This document shows positions 43,010 to 52,396 of a stretch of DNA of 64,000 nt, piece by piece. Source of the DNA: Streptomyces sp. MJM8645 (GTDB taxonomy: Bacteria > Actinomycetota > Actinomycetes > Streptomycetales > Streptomycetaceae); contig NZ_LJJF01000001.1 of NCBI RefSeq assembly GCF_001625365.1, positions 4,227,001 to 4,291,000 on the forward strand, written 5' to 3'. Below the pieces are notes generated by a model. The model saw only the letters and a list, made by a program, of their open reading frames with translations, ran no database searches and had not been told where the DNA came from. A program made the position numbers and the translations under genes. Position 1 is the stretch's first letter. Each line of letters begins with the position of its first letter.

Positions 43010-44419
43010 GTGAGCATTCGCCTGTACGACACCAGCACCCGCCAGGTACGCGACTTCGTCCCGCTTGTACCGGGTTGTGTCTCGATCTACCTGTGCGGCG
43101 CTACCGTCCAGTCGGCGCCTCATATCGGGCACATCCGGTCCGGTCTCAACTTCGACATCATGCAGCGGTGGTTCGCCTACCGCGGCTACCAGATCACCTT
43201 CGCCCGGAACGTCACCGACATCGACGACAAGGTGATCGCCAAGGAGCGCGAGTTCGGCATCCCGTGGTGGCAGATCGCCTACGAGAACGAGCGGGCGTTC
43301 AACGACGGCTACACCGCGCTCGGTTGCCTGCCGCCGACCGTCGAGCCGCGGGCCACCGGGCACATCCCCGAGATGGTCGAGATGATGCGGGGGCTCATCG
43401 AGAAGGGCCACGCCTACGCGGCCGACGGCAACGTCTACTTCGACGTGAAGTCGTACCCGGAGTACCTCGCGCTCTCCAACCAGAAGCTCGACGACCTGCG
43501 CCAGCCCGAGGGCGAGGGCGAGACCGGCAAGCGGGACCAGCGCGACTTCGCGATGTGGAAGGCCGCCAAGCCGGGCGAGCCGAGCTGGGAGACCCCGTGG
43601 GGCCGCGGCCGGCCGGGCTGGCACCTGGAGTGCTCGGCGATGGTCCACAAGTACCTCGGCCCGGCCTTCGACATCCACGGCGGCGGGCTGGACCTGATCT
43701 TCCCGCACCACGAGAACGAGATCGCCCAGTCCAAGGCCTACGGCGACGCCTTCGCCAGCTTCTGGGTGCACAACGCCTGGGTCACCATGGCCGGCGAGAA
43801 GATGAGCAAGTCGCTGGGCAACTCGGTGCTGGTCTCCGAGATGGTCCAGCGCTGGCGTCCGATCGTGCTCCGCTACTACCTGGGCACCCCGCACTACCGC
43901 TCGATGATCGAGTACAGCGAGGACGCCCTGCGCGAGGCCGAGGCCGGGTTCGGCCGGATCGAGGGCTTCATCCAGCGCACCGTCGAGCGCTGCGGGGCGG
44001 TCGACGCCGCCCCCGAGGTGCCGCCGGCCTTCGCCGAGGCGATGGACGACGACCTGGGCGTTCCGCAGGCGCTCGCCGTCGTGCACACCGCCGTCCGCCA
44101 GGGCAACAGCGCCCTGAACGCGGACGACAAGGAGAACGCGGTGGCGCGTCTGGCCGAGGTCCGTGCGATGCTCGGAGTGCTGGGTCTCGACCCGCTCGAC
44201 CCGCAGTGGGTCGGGGCGGAGGGCGGCGAGCCTGGGACAATGAAGAGCATGCACGGTGTGGTCGACTCGCTGGTCCGCCTGGTCCTGGACCAGCGGCAGG
44301 CGGCGCGTCAGCGCAAGGACTTCGCCACCGCGGACGCCATCCGCGACCAGCTCGGCCTGGCCGGGCTGGTGATCGAGGACACCCCGTCCGGCCCGCGCTG
44401 GACGATCAACAGCCAGTAA
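43010..44419 (+). CDS. cysS: cysteinyl-tRNA synthetase
   Basis: 469 residues, class I synthetase. HIGH-like motif in SAPHIGHIRSGLNFD, KMSKS in GEKMSKSLGNSV, and zinc ligands in YLCGATVQ, HLECSAM and FPHHENEIAQS. The length and C-terminal anticodon-binding domain distinguish it from the paralogue MshC (about 410 residues). TACGCT (42997-43002) ends seven bases before GTG 43010, so the start is probably leaderless. Confidence 0.96.
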   Translation: MSIRLYDTSTRQVRDFVPLVPGCVSIYLCGATVQSAPHIGHIRSGLNFDIMQRWFAYRGYQITFARNVTDIDDKVIAKEREFGIPWWQIAYENERAFNDGYTALGCLPPTVEPRATGHIPEMVEMMRGLIEKGHAYAADGNVYFDVKSYPEYLALSNQKLDDLRQPEGEGETGKRDQRDFAMWKAAKPGEPSWETPWGRGRPGWHLECSAMVHKYLGPAFDIHGGGLDLIFPHHENEIAQSKAYGDAFASFWVHNAWVTMAGEKMSKSLGNSVLVSEMVQRWRPIVLRYYLGTPHYRSMIEYSEDALREAEAGFGRIEGFIQRTVERCGAVDAAPEVPPAFAEAMDDDLGVPQALAVVHTAVRQGNSALNADDKENAVARLAEVRAMLGVLGLDPLDPQWVGAEGGEPGTMKSMHGVVDSLVRLVLDQRQAARQRKDFATADAIRDQLGLAGLVIEDTPSGPRWTINSQ

Positions 44420-44441
44420 CCCCATCTGACGATCGGGGTGA

Positions 44442-44467
44442 GGGTGGGCCGTACCGGACCGGTGCGG
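44442..44467 (+). other. hairpin between cysS and rlmB
   Basis: GGGCCGTACCGG pairs with CCGGTGCGGCCC with one G-U, nearly no loop (44444-44468). Possible terminator or attenuator; weak. Confidence 0.3.
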
Positions 44468-44554
44468 CCCTCCCGCATGACGTAGCGCATGCAGTCGGCC
44501 GCCGCCGGACAGAACGGGGCGGCCGGGCATGCCGGACAGACAGGAAGTACAGCC

Positions 44555-45547
44555 ATGGCCGGCAACAGCCAGCGCAGGAACCGCCGCAACCCCGGATCGA
44601 AGAAGGGCGCGTCTGTCGGTACCGGCGGCCACAGCCGGAAGGCGCTCCAGGGCAAGGGCCCGACCCCGCCCGGAGCGGAGCGCAAGGGCCACCCGAAGCA
44701 GCGCGCCGCCAACGCCGCGGTCAAGCGCGAGCGGGACGCCAAGGCCCGCGCCGGCATGCGCCGCGCCGGCGGCGCCGGTCGCGGCGGCCGGGGCGGTGCG
44801 GGCAGCGCCGAGCTCGTCTTCGGCCGCAACTCGGTCGTCGAGGCCCTTCAGGGCGGCGTCCCGGCCACCGCGCTGTACGTCCAGCAGTTCGTCGACACCG
44901 ACGACCGCGTCCGCGACGCCTTCCAGGCCGCCAACGACCGCGGCATCCCGCTGATGGAGGCCCCGCGCCCGCAGCTGGACCAGATGACCGGCGGGCTCAA
45001 CCACCAGGGCCTCGTGCTCCAGGTGCCGCCGTACGAGTACGCGCACCCCGACGACCTGCTGGTCGAGGCCTCCGACTCGGGCCAGGACGCGCTGATCATC
45101 GCGCTGGACGGCGTCACCGACTCGCGCAACCTCGGCGCCGTGGTCCGCTCCGCCGCCGCCTTCGGCGCGCACGGCGTGGTCATCCCCGAGCGCCGCGCGG
45201 CCGGCATGACCGCCGGTGCCTGGAAGACCTCCTCTGGCGCGGCCGCCCGCCTGCCCGTCGCCCGGGCCACCAACCTCACCCGCACCCTGGAGGCCTACCA
45301 GAAGGCCGGCCTCATGGTGGTCGGCCTGGCCGCCGACGGCGAGGCCGAGCTGGGCGACCTGGAGCTGCTGACCGGCCCGGTTGTGATCGTCGCGGGCAGC
45401 GAGGGCAAGGGCCTGTCCCGGCTGGTCTCGGAGACCTGCGACATGCGGGTGCGGATCCCGATGTCCGGGCTGACGGAGTCGCTGAACGCCGGTGTCGCGG
45501 CGGGCATCGTGCTCTACGAGGCCGCGCGACTGCGCGCCAAGCGCTGA
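44555..45547 (+). CDS. rlmB: 23S rRNA (guanosine-2'-O)-methyltransferase RlmB/TrmH family
   Basis: 330 residues, SPOUT fold. An N-terminal 80-residue Lys/Arg/Gly-rich tail (RRNRRNPGSKKGASVGTGGH and RKALQGKGPT) probably contacts rRNA. Then a substrate-binding L30e-like domain and the knotted catalytic domain: DGVTDSRNLGAVVRSAAAFG (motif 1), AGSEGKGLSRLV (motif 2) and IPMSGLTESLNAGVAAGIVL (motif 3). Predicted target is G2251 in the peptidyl-transferase P loop. ATG 44555 is chosen over upstream M codons for its GGAAG site and the conserved start. Confidence 0.9.
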   Translation: MAGNSQRRNRRNPGSKKGASVGTGGHSRKALQGKGPTPPGAERKGHPKQRAANAAVKRERDAKARAGMRRAGGAGRGGRGGAGSAELVFGRNSVVEALQGGVPATALYVQQFVDTDDRVRDAFQAANDRGIPLMEAPRPQLDQMTGGLNHQGLVLQVPPYEYAHPDDLLVEASDSGQDALIIALDGVTDSRNLGAVVRSAAAFGAHGVVIPERRAAGMTAGAWKTSSGAAARLPVARATNLTRTLEAYQKAGLMVVGLAADGEAELGDLELLTGPVVIVAGSEGKGLSRLVSETCDMRVRIPMSGLTESLNAGVAAGIVLYEAARLRAKR

Positions 45548-45601
45548 GCACAGCCGGTGTGCGGGGCGCAGGGGAACTTCTGAATTCTCCGCAATCCGAG
45601 T

Positions 45602-45639
45602 GAAAAGCGATCGGGCCCGACCAGGCCCGATCGCTTTTC
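45602..45639 (+). terminator. strong intrinsic terminator after rlmB
   Basis: Perfect 16-bp stem (45602-45617 with 45624-45639), 6-nt loop, U-rich right arm (CTTTTC), the most canonical Rho-independent terminator in the window. Confidence 0.8.
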
Positions 45640-45715
45640 TCATGATCATTTCAAGTATGCGCCGGACATCCACTCGGGAGAGTGTCCTAAGCGGTGGTCA
45701 CCCGGTTAGACGGGC

Positions 45716-47398
45716 GTGGACACCAGAACACCTCGGCGCCCCCTGTTCGGCGGCGGCAGCACCGGGATAGACGCGGGCCCCGGCCTTGACACGGTCAAGG
45801 TGCCGTCCGACCCCGCGCGCCTCAGCATCACCCAGGCGAGCTTCCGGCTCCGGCTCGGCGCCCCGGTGGCGCCGCTGATCGAGGCCCCGGCCGGACTGCT
45901 GTCCACCGGCGCCGCGTTCGGCGACCCGTACGCCAACCAGGGCCTGATCCGCCGTCCGCTGGTCACCCCGCAGGTCGTCGTGCCCGCCTCCGCCGTCCCG
46001 GCGCTCGCGGGGGCCGCCGGGGGCGGTGCGCCGCGCCGCAAGGGCCGGGTCACCGCCGTCACCTGGACCGGGCAGGCGCCCCCCGGGGACCTCGCGGCCA
46101 CCCAGCTGCTGGACGCCGTCCGGCTCACCGGCTCCGGGCCCGACGGCGGCGGCCCGGGCATGTCGGACACCCGGGTGATCCCGTCCTACTCGGGCGCCCG
46201 GACCGTCCCGCGCCAGCCGCGGGAGGGCGCCGGCACCGCCACCGACGCGGGCATCGGCCCGGTCGGCGCACCGCAGGGCTGGACCCCGAGCGGCGAGCTG
46301 CCCGAGGTCTCCGCTACGGCCGCCGAGGGCAAGCCGCCCTGGTACCCCGGCCGCCGGGTCGACCTCGGCCTGGTCCTGCTGCCGCTGCGCGCCGTCCTCG
46401 GCTCGCTGTCCGTCTACGCCGGGTTCAGCAAGCTCTGCGACCCGGTCTACTTCGACGGCGGCGAGCGCGGCTCGATGATGCGCTGGCTCGCCTCGCTGCA
46501 CCCCTGGAAGGTCGCCGAACCGCTGCTGGCCTTCGCCATGGCGCACCCGGTCGGTGCCGGCCTGGTGGTGTCGTTCACCCAGGTCGTGGTCGGCGTGCTG
46601 ACCGTCCTCGGCCTCTGGCAGCGGCTCGCGGCCGGGGCGGCGATGCTCCTCTCCGCCGCGCTGCTGTTCACCGTCAGCTGGCGGGCCGTACCGGTCTACG
46701 ACACCCCCGACCTGATCTTCCTGGCGGCCTGGAGCCCGCTGCTGATCGCCGGAGCGCCGTTCGCCTCCCTGGACGGGCGGCTCAATCTGGAGGCCTGGCG
46801 GCGCTACGGCGCCGACGCGCCCGCCGCGCTGCGCCGCCGGGTGCTGCGCCGTGGCACGGTGGTCACCACGGTCGTGGTCGGGGCGACCCTGCTGCTCGGC
46901 TCGATGCTCGGCGCGGCGGTGCGCACCGGGGCCCGGACGCACCAGGCGCCGGCCCGTCCGGCCACCGACTACGGCACGCCGGTCTGGCCCAGCGGCGCCC
47001 CGACCGGCACCCCGGGCGGCCAGGGCTCGTCCACCTCGCCCTCGCCCGCCCCGCGCCCGGCCACCCCCACGCCGAGCCCGACCACCCCGCCCTCCTCCGC
47101 CCCGGCCACCCGCCCGGGCAGCCCGACGCCGAGCGGCAAGGGGCACTCCGCCAAGGCGGAGACCGGGGCCGGCACGACCCCGTCCGCCGCCGCGCCGTCC
47201 GCTGCCGCGCCGTCGGCCGGTTCCTCGCCCGCCCAGCGCAGCACCCCGCCCCCCGCCGGAACGGGGGCGGCGTCCAAGCCCAGCCCGAGCTCCGGGGCGA
47301 GCCCCGGGCTGCTCGGCGGGGTGCTGGGCAGCGGCCCGCTCGCCGACCTGTCCGGCGGCGCCCGCTCCTCCCGTCCGGGGGCGCCCACGTCCACCTGA
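45716..47398 (+). CDS. DoxX-family membrane protein with long flanking tails
   Basis: 560 residues from GTG 45716. Residues 1-205 are a disordered N-terminal region. The DoxX domain spans about 213-345, with four hydrophobic helices (LRAVLGSLSVYAGFSKLCDP opens it; LTVLGLWQRLAAGAAMLLSA and LLFTVSWRAVP follow). A fifth helix is GTVVTTVVVGATLLLGSMLG (about 375-395). The final 160 residues are Ser/Pro/Thr-rich (STSPSPAPRPATPTPSPTTP), probably extracytoplasmic and glycosylatable. DoxX proteins in mycobacteria act with SodA/SseA in redox homeostasis; that role is not shown here. Confidence 0.8.
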   Translation: MDTRTPRRPLFGGGSTGIDAGPGLDTVKVPSDPARLSITQASFRLRLGAPVAPLIEAPAGLLSTGAAFGDPYANQGLIRRPLVTPQVVVPASAVPALAGAAGGGAPRRKGRVTAVTWTGQAPPGDLAATQLLDAVRLTGSGPDGGGPGMSDTRVIPSYSGARTVPRQPREGAGTATDAGIGPVGAPQGWTPSGELPEVSATAAEGKPPWYPGRRVDLGLVLLPLRAVLGSLSVYAGFSKLCDPVYFDGGERGSMMRWLASLHPWKVAEPLLAFAMAHPVGAGLVVSFTQVVVGVLTVLGLWQRLAAGAAMLLSAALLFTVSWRAVPVYDTPDLIFLAAWSPLLIAGAPFASLDGRLNLEAWRRYGADAPAALRRRVLRRGTVVTTVVVGATLLLGSMLGAAVRTGARTHQAPARPATDYGTPVWPSGAPTGTPGGQGSSTSPSPAPRPATPTPSPTTPPSSAPATRPGSPTPSGKGHSAKAETGAGTTPSAAAPSAAAPSAGSSPAQRSTPPPAGTGAASKPSPSSGASPGLLGGVLGSGPLADLSGGARSSRPGAPTST

Positions 47399-47411
47399 CG
47401 GCCCGCGGACG

Positions 47412-47453
47412 CGATCGGCCGGGTGCTCCGAGGCGGGAGCACCCGGCCGATCG
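47412..47453. terminator. bidirectional terminator between DoxX and nucleotidyltransferase genes
   Basis: Perfect 18-bp stem (47412-47429 with 47436-47453) and 6-nt loop. Confidence 0.65.
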
Positions 47454-47510
47454 TCGTGCGCCGGGGGAGGCGGGGGTGCGGGGGAGGCGGGGGCGCCGGG
47501 GGTGCGGCGG

Positions 47511-48302
47511 TTACCGCGGTGAGCGGCCGGCCCCGGAGGCGAGCTCCTTGGCCGCCTCGGTGAGGTCCTTCGCGGTGTCGATGGCACGCCAGTACACGCC
47601 CTGCGGCAGCTGGTAGCCCGCCAGTCGCTTGCTGCGCGCCAGCTGCGGGAACGTGGTGCGCTCGTGGTCGCCCACGTCCGGCAGCAGCTCGGCGAACTCC
47701 GGGCTGAACACGTACAGCCCGGCGTTGATCAGGAACGGCGAGGGCGGCGCCTCGATGAAGTCCAGCACGTTGCCGAACTGGTCGGTCTCCACCGCCCCCC
47801 ACGGGATCCGCGGCCGGGCCAGCGCGAGCGTCGCGACGGCGTCCCGCTCGTGGTGGAAGGCGGCCATGTCGCGCAGGCTGAACCGGGTCCAGATGTCGCC
47901 GTTGGTGGCGTACCAGGGCTCGTCCGGGCGGGGCAGCGCCTTGGCCGCGTACTTGAGGCCGCCGCCGCGCCCGAGCGGCTCCTCCTCGACCACCGTGCGC
48001 ACGCGCAGCGGCAGGTCCGCCTTGTCGAGCCACTCCTCCAGCACGGCGGCCAGGTGCCCGCAGGAGACCACCGCGTCGGTGACGCCCTCGGAGGCCAGCC
48101 AGGCCAGCTGGTGGCCGAGGATCGGCGTGCCCGTCCCGGGGATCTCGACCAGCGGCTTCGGGCGGTCGTCCGTGTAGGGCCGCAGCCGCGAGCCCTGGCC
48201 GCCGGCCAGGATCACGGCCTGGGTGACGGGCGTCGTGGTCGGCCGGGACGGGTGGGTCGGCGGGGACGCGGGATCGGCGGCGGGGCCGGAGTCAGCGGTC
48301 AT
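47511..48302 (-). CDS. NDP-sugar/mannose-1-phosphate-type nucleotidyltransferase
   Basis: 263 residues. The pyrophosphorylase signature is QAVILAGGQGSRLRPYTDDR followed by PKPLVEIPG; VDLFNGDIWTRF-type metal site appears as YATNGDIWTRF, and INAGLYVFSPEF is the sugar-binding segment. It matches sugar nucleotidyltransferases of the RmlA/GMP type found next to DoxX in Streptomyces. Which sugar and nucleotide are used is unknown. TATTGT (48314-48309) ends six bases before the ATG, implying a leaderless mRNA. Confidence 0.88.
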   Translation of the reverse strand: MTADSGPAADPASPPTHPSRPTTTPVTQAVILAGGQGSRLRPYTDDRPKPLVEIPGTGTPILGHQLAWLASEGVTDAVVSCGHLAAVLEEWLDKADLPLRVRTVVEEEPLGRGGGLKYAAKALPRPDEPWYATNGDIWTRFSLRDMAAFHHERDAVATLALARPRIPWGAVETDQFGNVLDFIEAPPSPFLINAGLYVFSPEFAELLPDVGDHERTTFPQLARSKRLAGYQLPQGVYWRAIDTAKDLTEAAKELASGAGRSPR

Positions 48303-48398
48303 GCCTGAACAATAGGACGCCCACCGGGGCCGGGAGCCCGAGCCCGCGGGCGTCGTCGGCCCGCGGCCGTCGGGCCGGCCTGCGGGTCAGCTGCCGGG

Positions 48399-48842
48399 TC
48401 AGCCGGCGATGCCCGCCGCGAACGACCCGTCGCAGACCGGGCGGGCGAAGGACCGGGCCCGCTGGACGTCGCCCTGGTACTTGCGCACCGCCGCCTTGCC
48501 CAGCTCGCCGGCGAGCGAGGTGCAGTACGGCGTCAGCGACGGCTGCTCGCGCATCGAGCGCTCCAGCAGGTCCAGCGCGGCGGACGGGTTCTTCGCCCGC
48601 AGCTCGTCCAGCAGCGCCACCCGCAGCGATTCCTGCGGGGCGAGCCCGTCCGGGGACGTGCCCGCGGTGGCGGAACGCCCGATCCCGGCGCCGTCACCAC
48701 TGGACGCCGCCACGACCTGCTGGTCGAGGTTGGTCGGCGGGGCCCATGGCACCCGGGTCACGGCGAGGGTGCCGGTGGTCACCAGGAGGACCGGCAGGGT
48801 CAGGGCGACGGTCTGGCCGATACGGCGTACAAGCTGCTTCAC
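48399..48842 (-). CDS. membrane-anchored or secreted protein of unknown function
   Basis: 147 residues from GTG 48842. One N-terminal helix (VALTLPVLLVTTGTLAVT, residues 12-29) after a basic patch (KQLVRRIG), then a helical extracytoplasmic domain with two cysteines (TPYCTSLAGELG and FARPVCDGSFAAG) that could form a disulfide. TACTCT (48855-48850) ends seven bases before the GTG. No recognised family. Sits between the nucleotidyltransferase and msiK. Confidence 0.6.
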   Translation of the reverse strand: MKQLVRRIGQTVALTLPVLLVTTGTLAVTRVPWAPPTNLDQQVVAASSGDGAGIGRSATAGTSPDGLAPQESLRVALLDELRAKNPSAALDLLERSMREQPSLTPYCTSLAGELGKAAVRKYQGDVQRARSFARPVCDGSFAAGIAG

Positions 48843-48948
48843 CCTCAGGAGAGTAGCGGTGGGTACGGGCCGGATCGCCCTCCGTGACACCATCGAGTGA
48901 CACCGTGTCCGGGTTCGTCCCCACACCGTGTTGACGTGGGGGTGTACG

Positions 48949-48990
48949 GACGGAGCCCGCCGGACCAGGAATGGTCCGACGGGCTCCGTC
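48949..48990 (-). terminator. terminator after msiK
   Basis: GACGGAGCCC...GGGCTCCGTC stem with an inner CGGACC/GGTCCG pair, 48949-48990; it lies downstream of the minus-strand msiK. Confidence 0.6.
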
Positions 48991-49037
48991 GTGCCGGCTT
49001 TCCCCGCCGGTCGACCGACCGGCAGGGCGCGCCGTGC

Positions 49038-50129
<1,092 letters not shown>

Positions 50130-50413
50130 GATTGTTCTCTCCTTCACCGGCAGGAACGTGCCGGACGATCCGAGTAAAGGGGCGTTCGTTCGTCTCCGTC
50201 AGCCCGCCCAGTGGTCTGAACCACCTCACGAACCGACTCCGGGCGACGCTACCTGCGCCTCCGCCGCTTGTCAGCCCCCAGCCCGCCCGATTTCGGCATC
50301 GGTTCCATCACGCCCACCCCACCCCGCCAACCCCCGGATATCCCCCCACCCCACCTACCGGGCCCGGTAGACTGCCCCCGGTGCCGCCGTGATCCCTCGC
50401 GGACGGTCACCGT
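50130..50413. other. msiK upstream region to tRNA-Thr
   Basis: Holds the msiK promoter (minus strand; possible -10 TTTACT near 50177) and the GTGGT-CTGA-ACCAC inverted repeat near 50211-50224, flanked by GTTCG...CGAAC. Repressor site for a sugar regulator is possible. No gene seen. Confidence 0.35.
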
Positions 50414-50487
50414 GCCTCCTTAGCTCAGCTGGCCAGAGCACCGCTCTTGTAAAGCGGGGGTCGTCGGTTCGAACCCGACAGGGGGCT
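50414..50487 (+). tRNA. tRNA-Thr (anticodon TGT)
   Basis: 74-nt cloverleaf. Acceptor arm GCCTCCT pairs with AGGGGGC (one G-U), discriminator T; D arm AGCTCAGCTGGCCAGAGCA; anticodon stem CCGCT/AGCGG with loop CTTGTAA gives TGT (Thr, ACA); T arm GTCGG-TTCGAAC-CCGAC. CCA is not encoded. It lies at the left edge of the Trypco1/protease block, a typical integration position for mobile DNA. Confidence 0.94.
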
Positions 50488-50514
50488 CGCGTAGGAAGCG
50501 ATGCGACCGGCGCC

Positions 50515-50559
50515 CGAAGGGCCAGCTCACCGGAGTGATCCGGAGGAGCTGGCCCTTCG
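50515..50559. terminator. terminator after tRNA-Thr
   Basis: CGAAGGGCCAGCTC (50515-50528) pairs with GAGCTGGCCCTTCG (50546-50559); loop carries CCGGA...TCCGG. Confidence 0.7.
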
Positions 50560-50607
50560 TCGTTGCCGGGGCGTGCCGCGGGCCGTCGGGTGGTGCGTGG
50601 CGGTTGG

Positions 50608-51048
50608 TCAGCCGCTTTCGGGTGCGGATTCGGCCGGTTCGCCGGATTCACCGGATTCGGTGGATTCGTTCGAGTCATCGGACTCCTCCGATTCCTCCGA
50701 TTCCTCCGATTCCTCGGATTCGTTCGGCGGGCCGGAAAGGGCGGTCTCGCCGTTTTTCCGCCAGGTCGCCGTCACCTTCAGGCTGGCCTTTCCGTCGACT
50801 CCCGTCACCGCGCTCACGAGGACTCCCGTCTTGACGGAGAGCTCGATTCCGAATTCGAGCGTGAACTCGTCGGGGGCGGCCGCCCGCAGGCCGGACCGCA
50901 CGTTGCCGACCACGGTCTGGAGCGTGCCCGCCAGGTCGTCCAGCTGGTAGCTGGGGCGGCGCAGCGCGACGTCCCTGGGGCCGCGCTGCTCCTCGATGCG
51001 GGCCCAGAATGTCCCCTCGGGCGTCACTACTTGGACAAGCTCCGACAT
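50608..51048 (-). CDS. Trypco1-domain protein with Ser/Glu repeat tail
   Basis: 146 residues, ATG 51048 after GGAGGAG. Residues 1-95 match the trypsin-co-occurring domain 1: the core FTLEFGIELSVKTGVLVSAV and ASLKVTATWRK reproduces the F-G-[IV]-E-L-S ... K-V-T-x-x-W pattern. Such domains accompany trypsin-like proteases in NTP-dependent conflict systems. Residues 105-146 are an acidic low-complexity tail (ESEESEESEESEESDDSNES) encoded by tandem 9-bp units. A trypsin-NTPase gene lies 2 kb away at 53023, so the two probably act together. Divergent from the 407-residue gene at 51173. Confidence 0.85.
   Translation of the reverse strand: MSELVQVVTPEGTFWARIEEQRGPRDVALRRPSYQLDDLAGTLQTVVGNVRSGLRAAAPDEFTLEFGIELSVKTGVLVSAVTGVDGKASLKVTATWRKNGETALSGPPNESEESEESEESEESDDSNESTESGESGEPAESAPESG
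50667..50727. repeat. tandem 9-bp TCCGATTCC-type repeat in the Trypco1 gene
   Basis: The plus strand shows consecutive units of TCCGATTCC and close variants (TCGGACTCC, TCGGATTCG), coding in the reverse direction for Glu-Glu-Ser repeats. In-frame copy-number change would alter tail length without frameshift. Confidence 0.6.
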
Positions 51049-51172
51049 TTCTCCTCCAAGGGGTGCCGTTGCCGGGGTCGAATTGCCGGAAAACCGGTGG
51101 CCGGCCCGGGTCGTGGGCCTATCCTTCTTCTTCGCGAGGGGAACTGTATCGGGCGCCGAAGGGTGGCAGGCC

Positions 51173-52396
51173 ATGGATATGGGACAGCGGGCGGCGGGTA
51201 CCGAACACATCTACCTCTCCGATGTGGAGCCGCACGCGGCGGCGCCGATCGACCGGGCCTCGGACCTGCGGTCGCGGGTCCTGCTGCACGTCCTCTTCGC
51301 CGACACCCTGCTGATCGGCGACTCGCAGGGCCTCAACAACAGGTACTTCCGGGCGCTCGTCGATGCCGAGGAGGCGCGGAAGGTCCGCTGGTCCCCGGGG
51401 ACGGCGGCGCTCTCGGACTTCGGCGCTCTCCTGGAGGCCGGCCGGCTGCGGGTCGCGCTGCGGGCGGGCGGGACCCTGCACCGGATCAGCGACGGCCACC
51501 GGGCCGAGGGCGTGGAGAACGCGCCCGACGTCCCCTACGTGGAGCGGCTGACCGAGGTGTCGTCCGCGCACACGGAGCCGTACGACGGGTCGGCCGTCGC
51601 CGCCGCGTTCAAGTCCGGTGTCCTGGCGCGGATCGAGGCCGCCGAGCGGGACTTCGCCGGGAGCGCGCGGGAGGCCCTCGAAGCCGCGCGCGCCTGGGTC
51701 GCCGAGCAGGATCCGCTGCTCTACAAGCAACTCCGGGACTGGCTGGCCGCCTACCGGAGCGCGCGCCCCGGGGGCAGCGCCGAACTCGTCCTCGTGCTCC
51801 AGTCGGTGGACGACTGGGCCGGTGAGTCCTACCGGCGGGCGCTGCCGCAGGCCCTGGGCGTCGGCATGGCCGGCCCGCGCGACGGCGAGGGCACCATCCC
51901 GGTCTTCCGGAGCCGGCGACTCGTCGAGTACGCGGGGTTCCCGGCGGTGCTGCTCGACAACCTGCTGCTGTCCCAACTCCCGGTGGAGGTGGTGTTCGAG
52001 GCGATCGAGCAGCCCTCCCGGGTGGCCCTGGTGGCGGAGTTGGGGCGGCTGCGCCGGGGGATCCAGCCGGACACGGCGGTGCTGCGTTCCGCGGTCGACG
52101 AGTTCAGCTCGTGGACGCTGGAGGTGTTCGAGCGCACCTTCCGCCGCGTCGGGGGCCTGGCGTGGGAGCACCTGCGGGGCGAGGTCCGGCTGATGCGCTT
52201 CGGGCTGGACGAGGACCCGGTCGCCGGTCGGCTGGGGGCCGGCCTGGAAGTGGTCTCCCCGGCGGCCGACGGCGTTCGCGACCTGTCGCTCCACGTGGTG
52301 AACGGCCCGGGTGCGGCTGTCCCGGATCCGCAGCGCCGGGCACAGCCGCGGCCGTTGCGCGAGCTCGACCCCTTCGAGCGGGTGGTCACCCTCTGA
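51173..52396 (+). CDS. unrecognised 407-residue protein of the trypsin/Trypco1 block
   Basis: No family recognised. Soluble, alpha/beta composition, no signal peptide. The N-terminal part has SRVLLHVLFADTLLIGDSQG (residues 30-50), which resembles a nucleotide- or PIN-like hydrophobic strand followed by an acid-containing turn, but no catalytic set can be assigned. A helical middle (AAERDFAGSAREALEAARAW) and a C-terminal region with charged helices follow. It starts 124 bp from the divergent Trypco1 gene, with no strong ribosome site for ATG 51173 (GAAGG is 10 bases away; ATG 51179 is an alternative). It is convergent to the Nudix gene (its end and the Nudix end overlap by 11 bp). Probable sensor or effector component of the local system. 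Confidence 0.6.
   Translation: MDMGQRAAGTEHIYLSDVEPHAAAPIDRASDLRSRVLLHVLFADTLLIGDSQGLNNRYFRALVDAEEARKVRWSPGTAALSDFGALLEAGRLRVALRAGGTLHRISDGHRAEGVENAPDVPYVERLTEVSSAHTEPYDGSAVAAAFKSGVLARIEAAERDFAGSAREALEAARAWVAEQDPLLYKQLRDWLAAYRSARPGGSAELVLVLQSVDDWAGESYRRALPQALGVGMAGPRDGEGTIPVFRSRRLVEYAGFPAVLLDNLLLSQLPVEVVFEAIEQPSRVALVAELGRLRRGIQPDTAVLRSAVDEFSSWTLEVFERTFRRVGGLAWEHLRGEVRLMRFGLDEDPVAGRLGAGLEVVSPAADGVRDLSLHVVNGPGAAVPDPQRRAQPRPLRELDPFERVVTL

Noticed and set aside
43010..44419. mycothiol ligase MshC instead of cysS
   Set aside because: The length (469 residues), full C-terminal domain and the rlmB neighbour fit cysteinyl-tRNA synthetase.
50464..50487. tRNA 3' end as an attachment site with a repeat at the right edge of the conflict block
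   Set aside because: I could not find a second copy of the tRNA 3' segment between 50,500 and 58,000.
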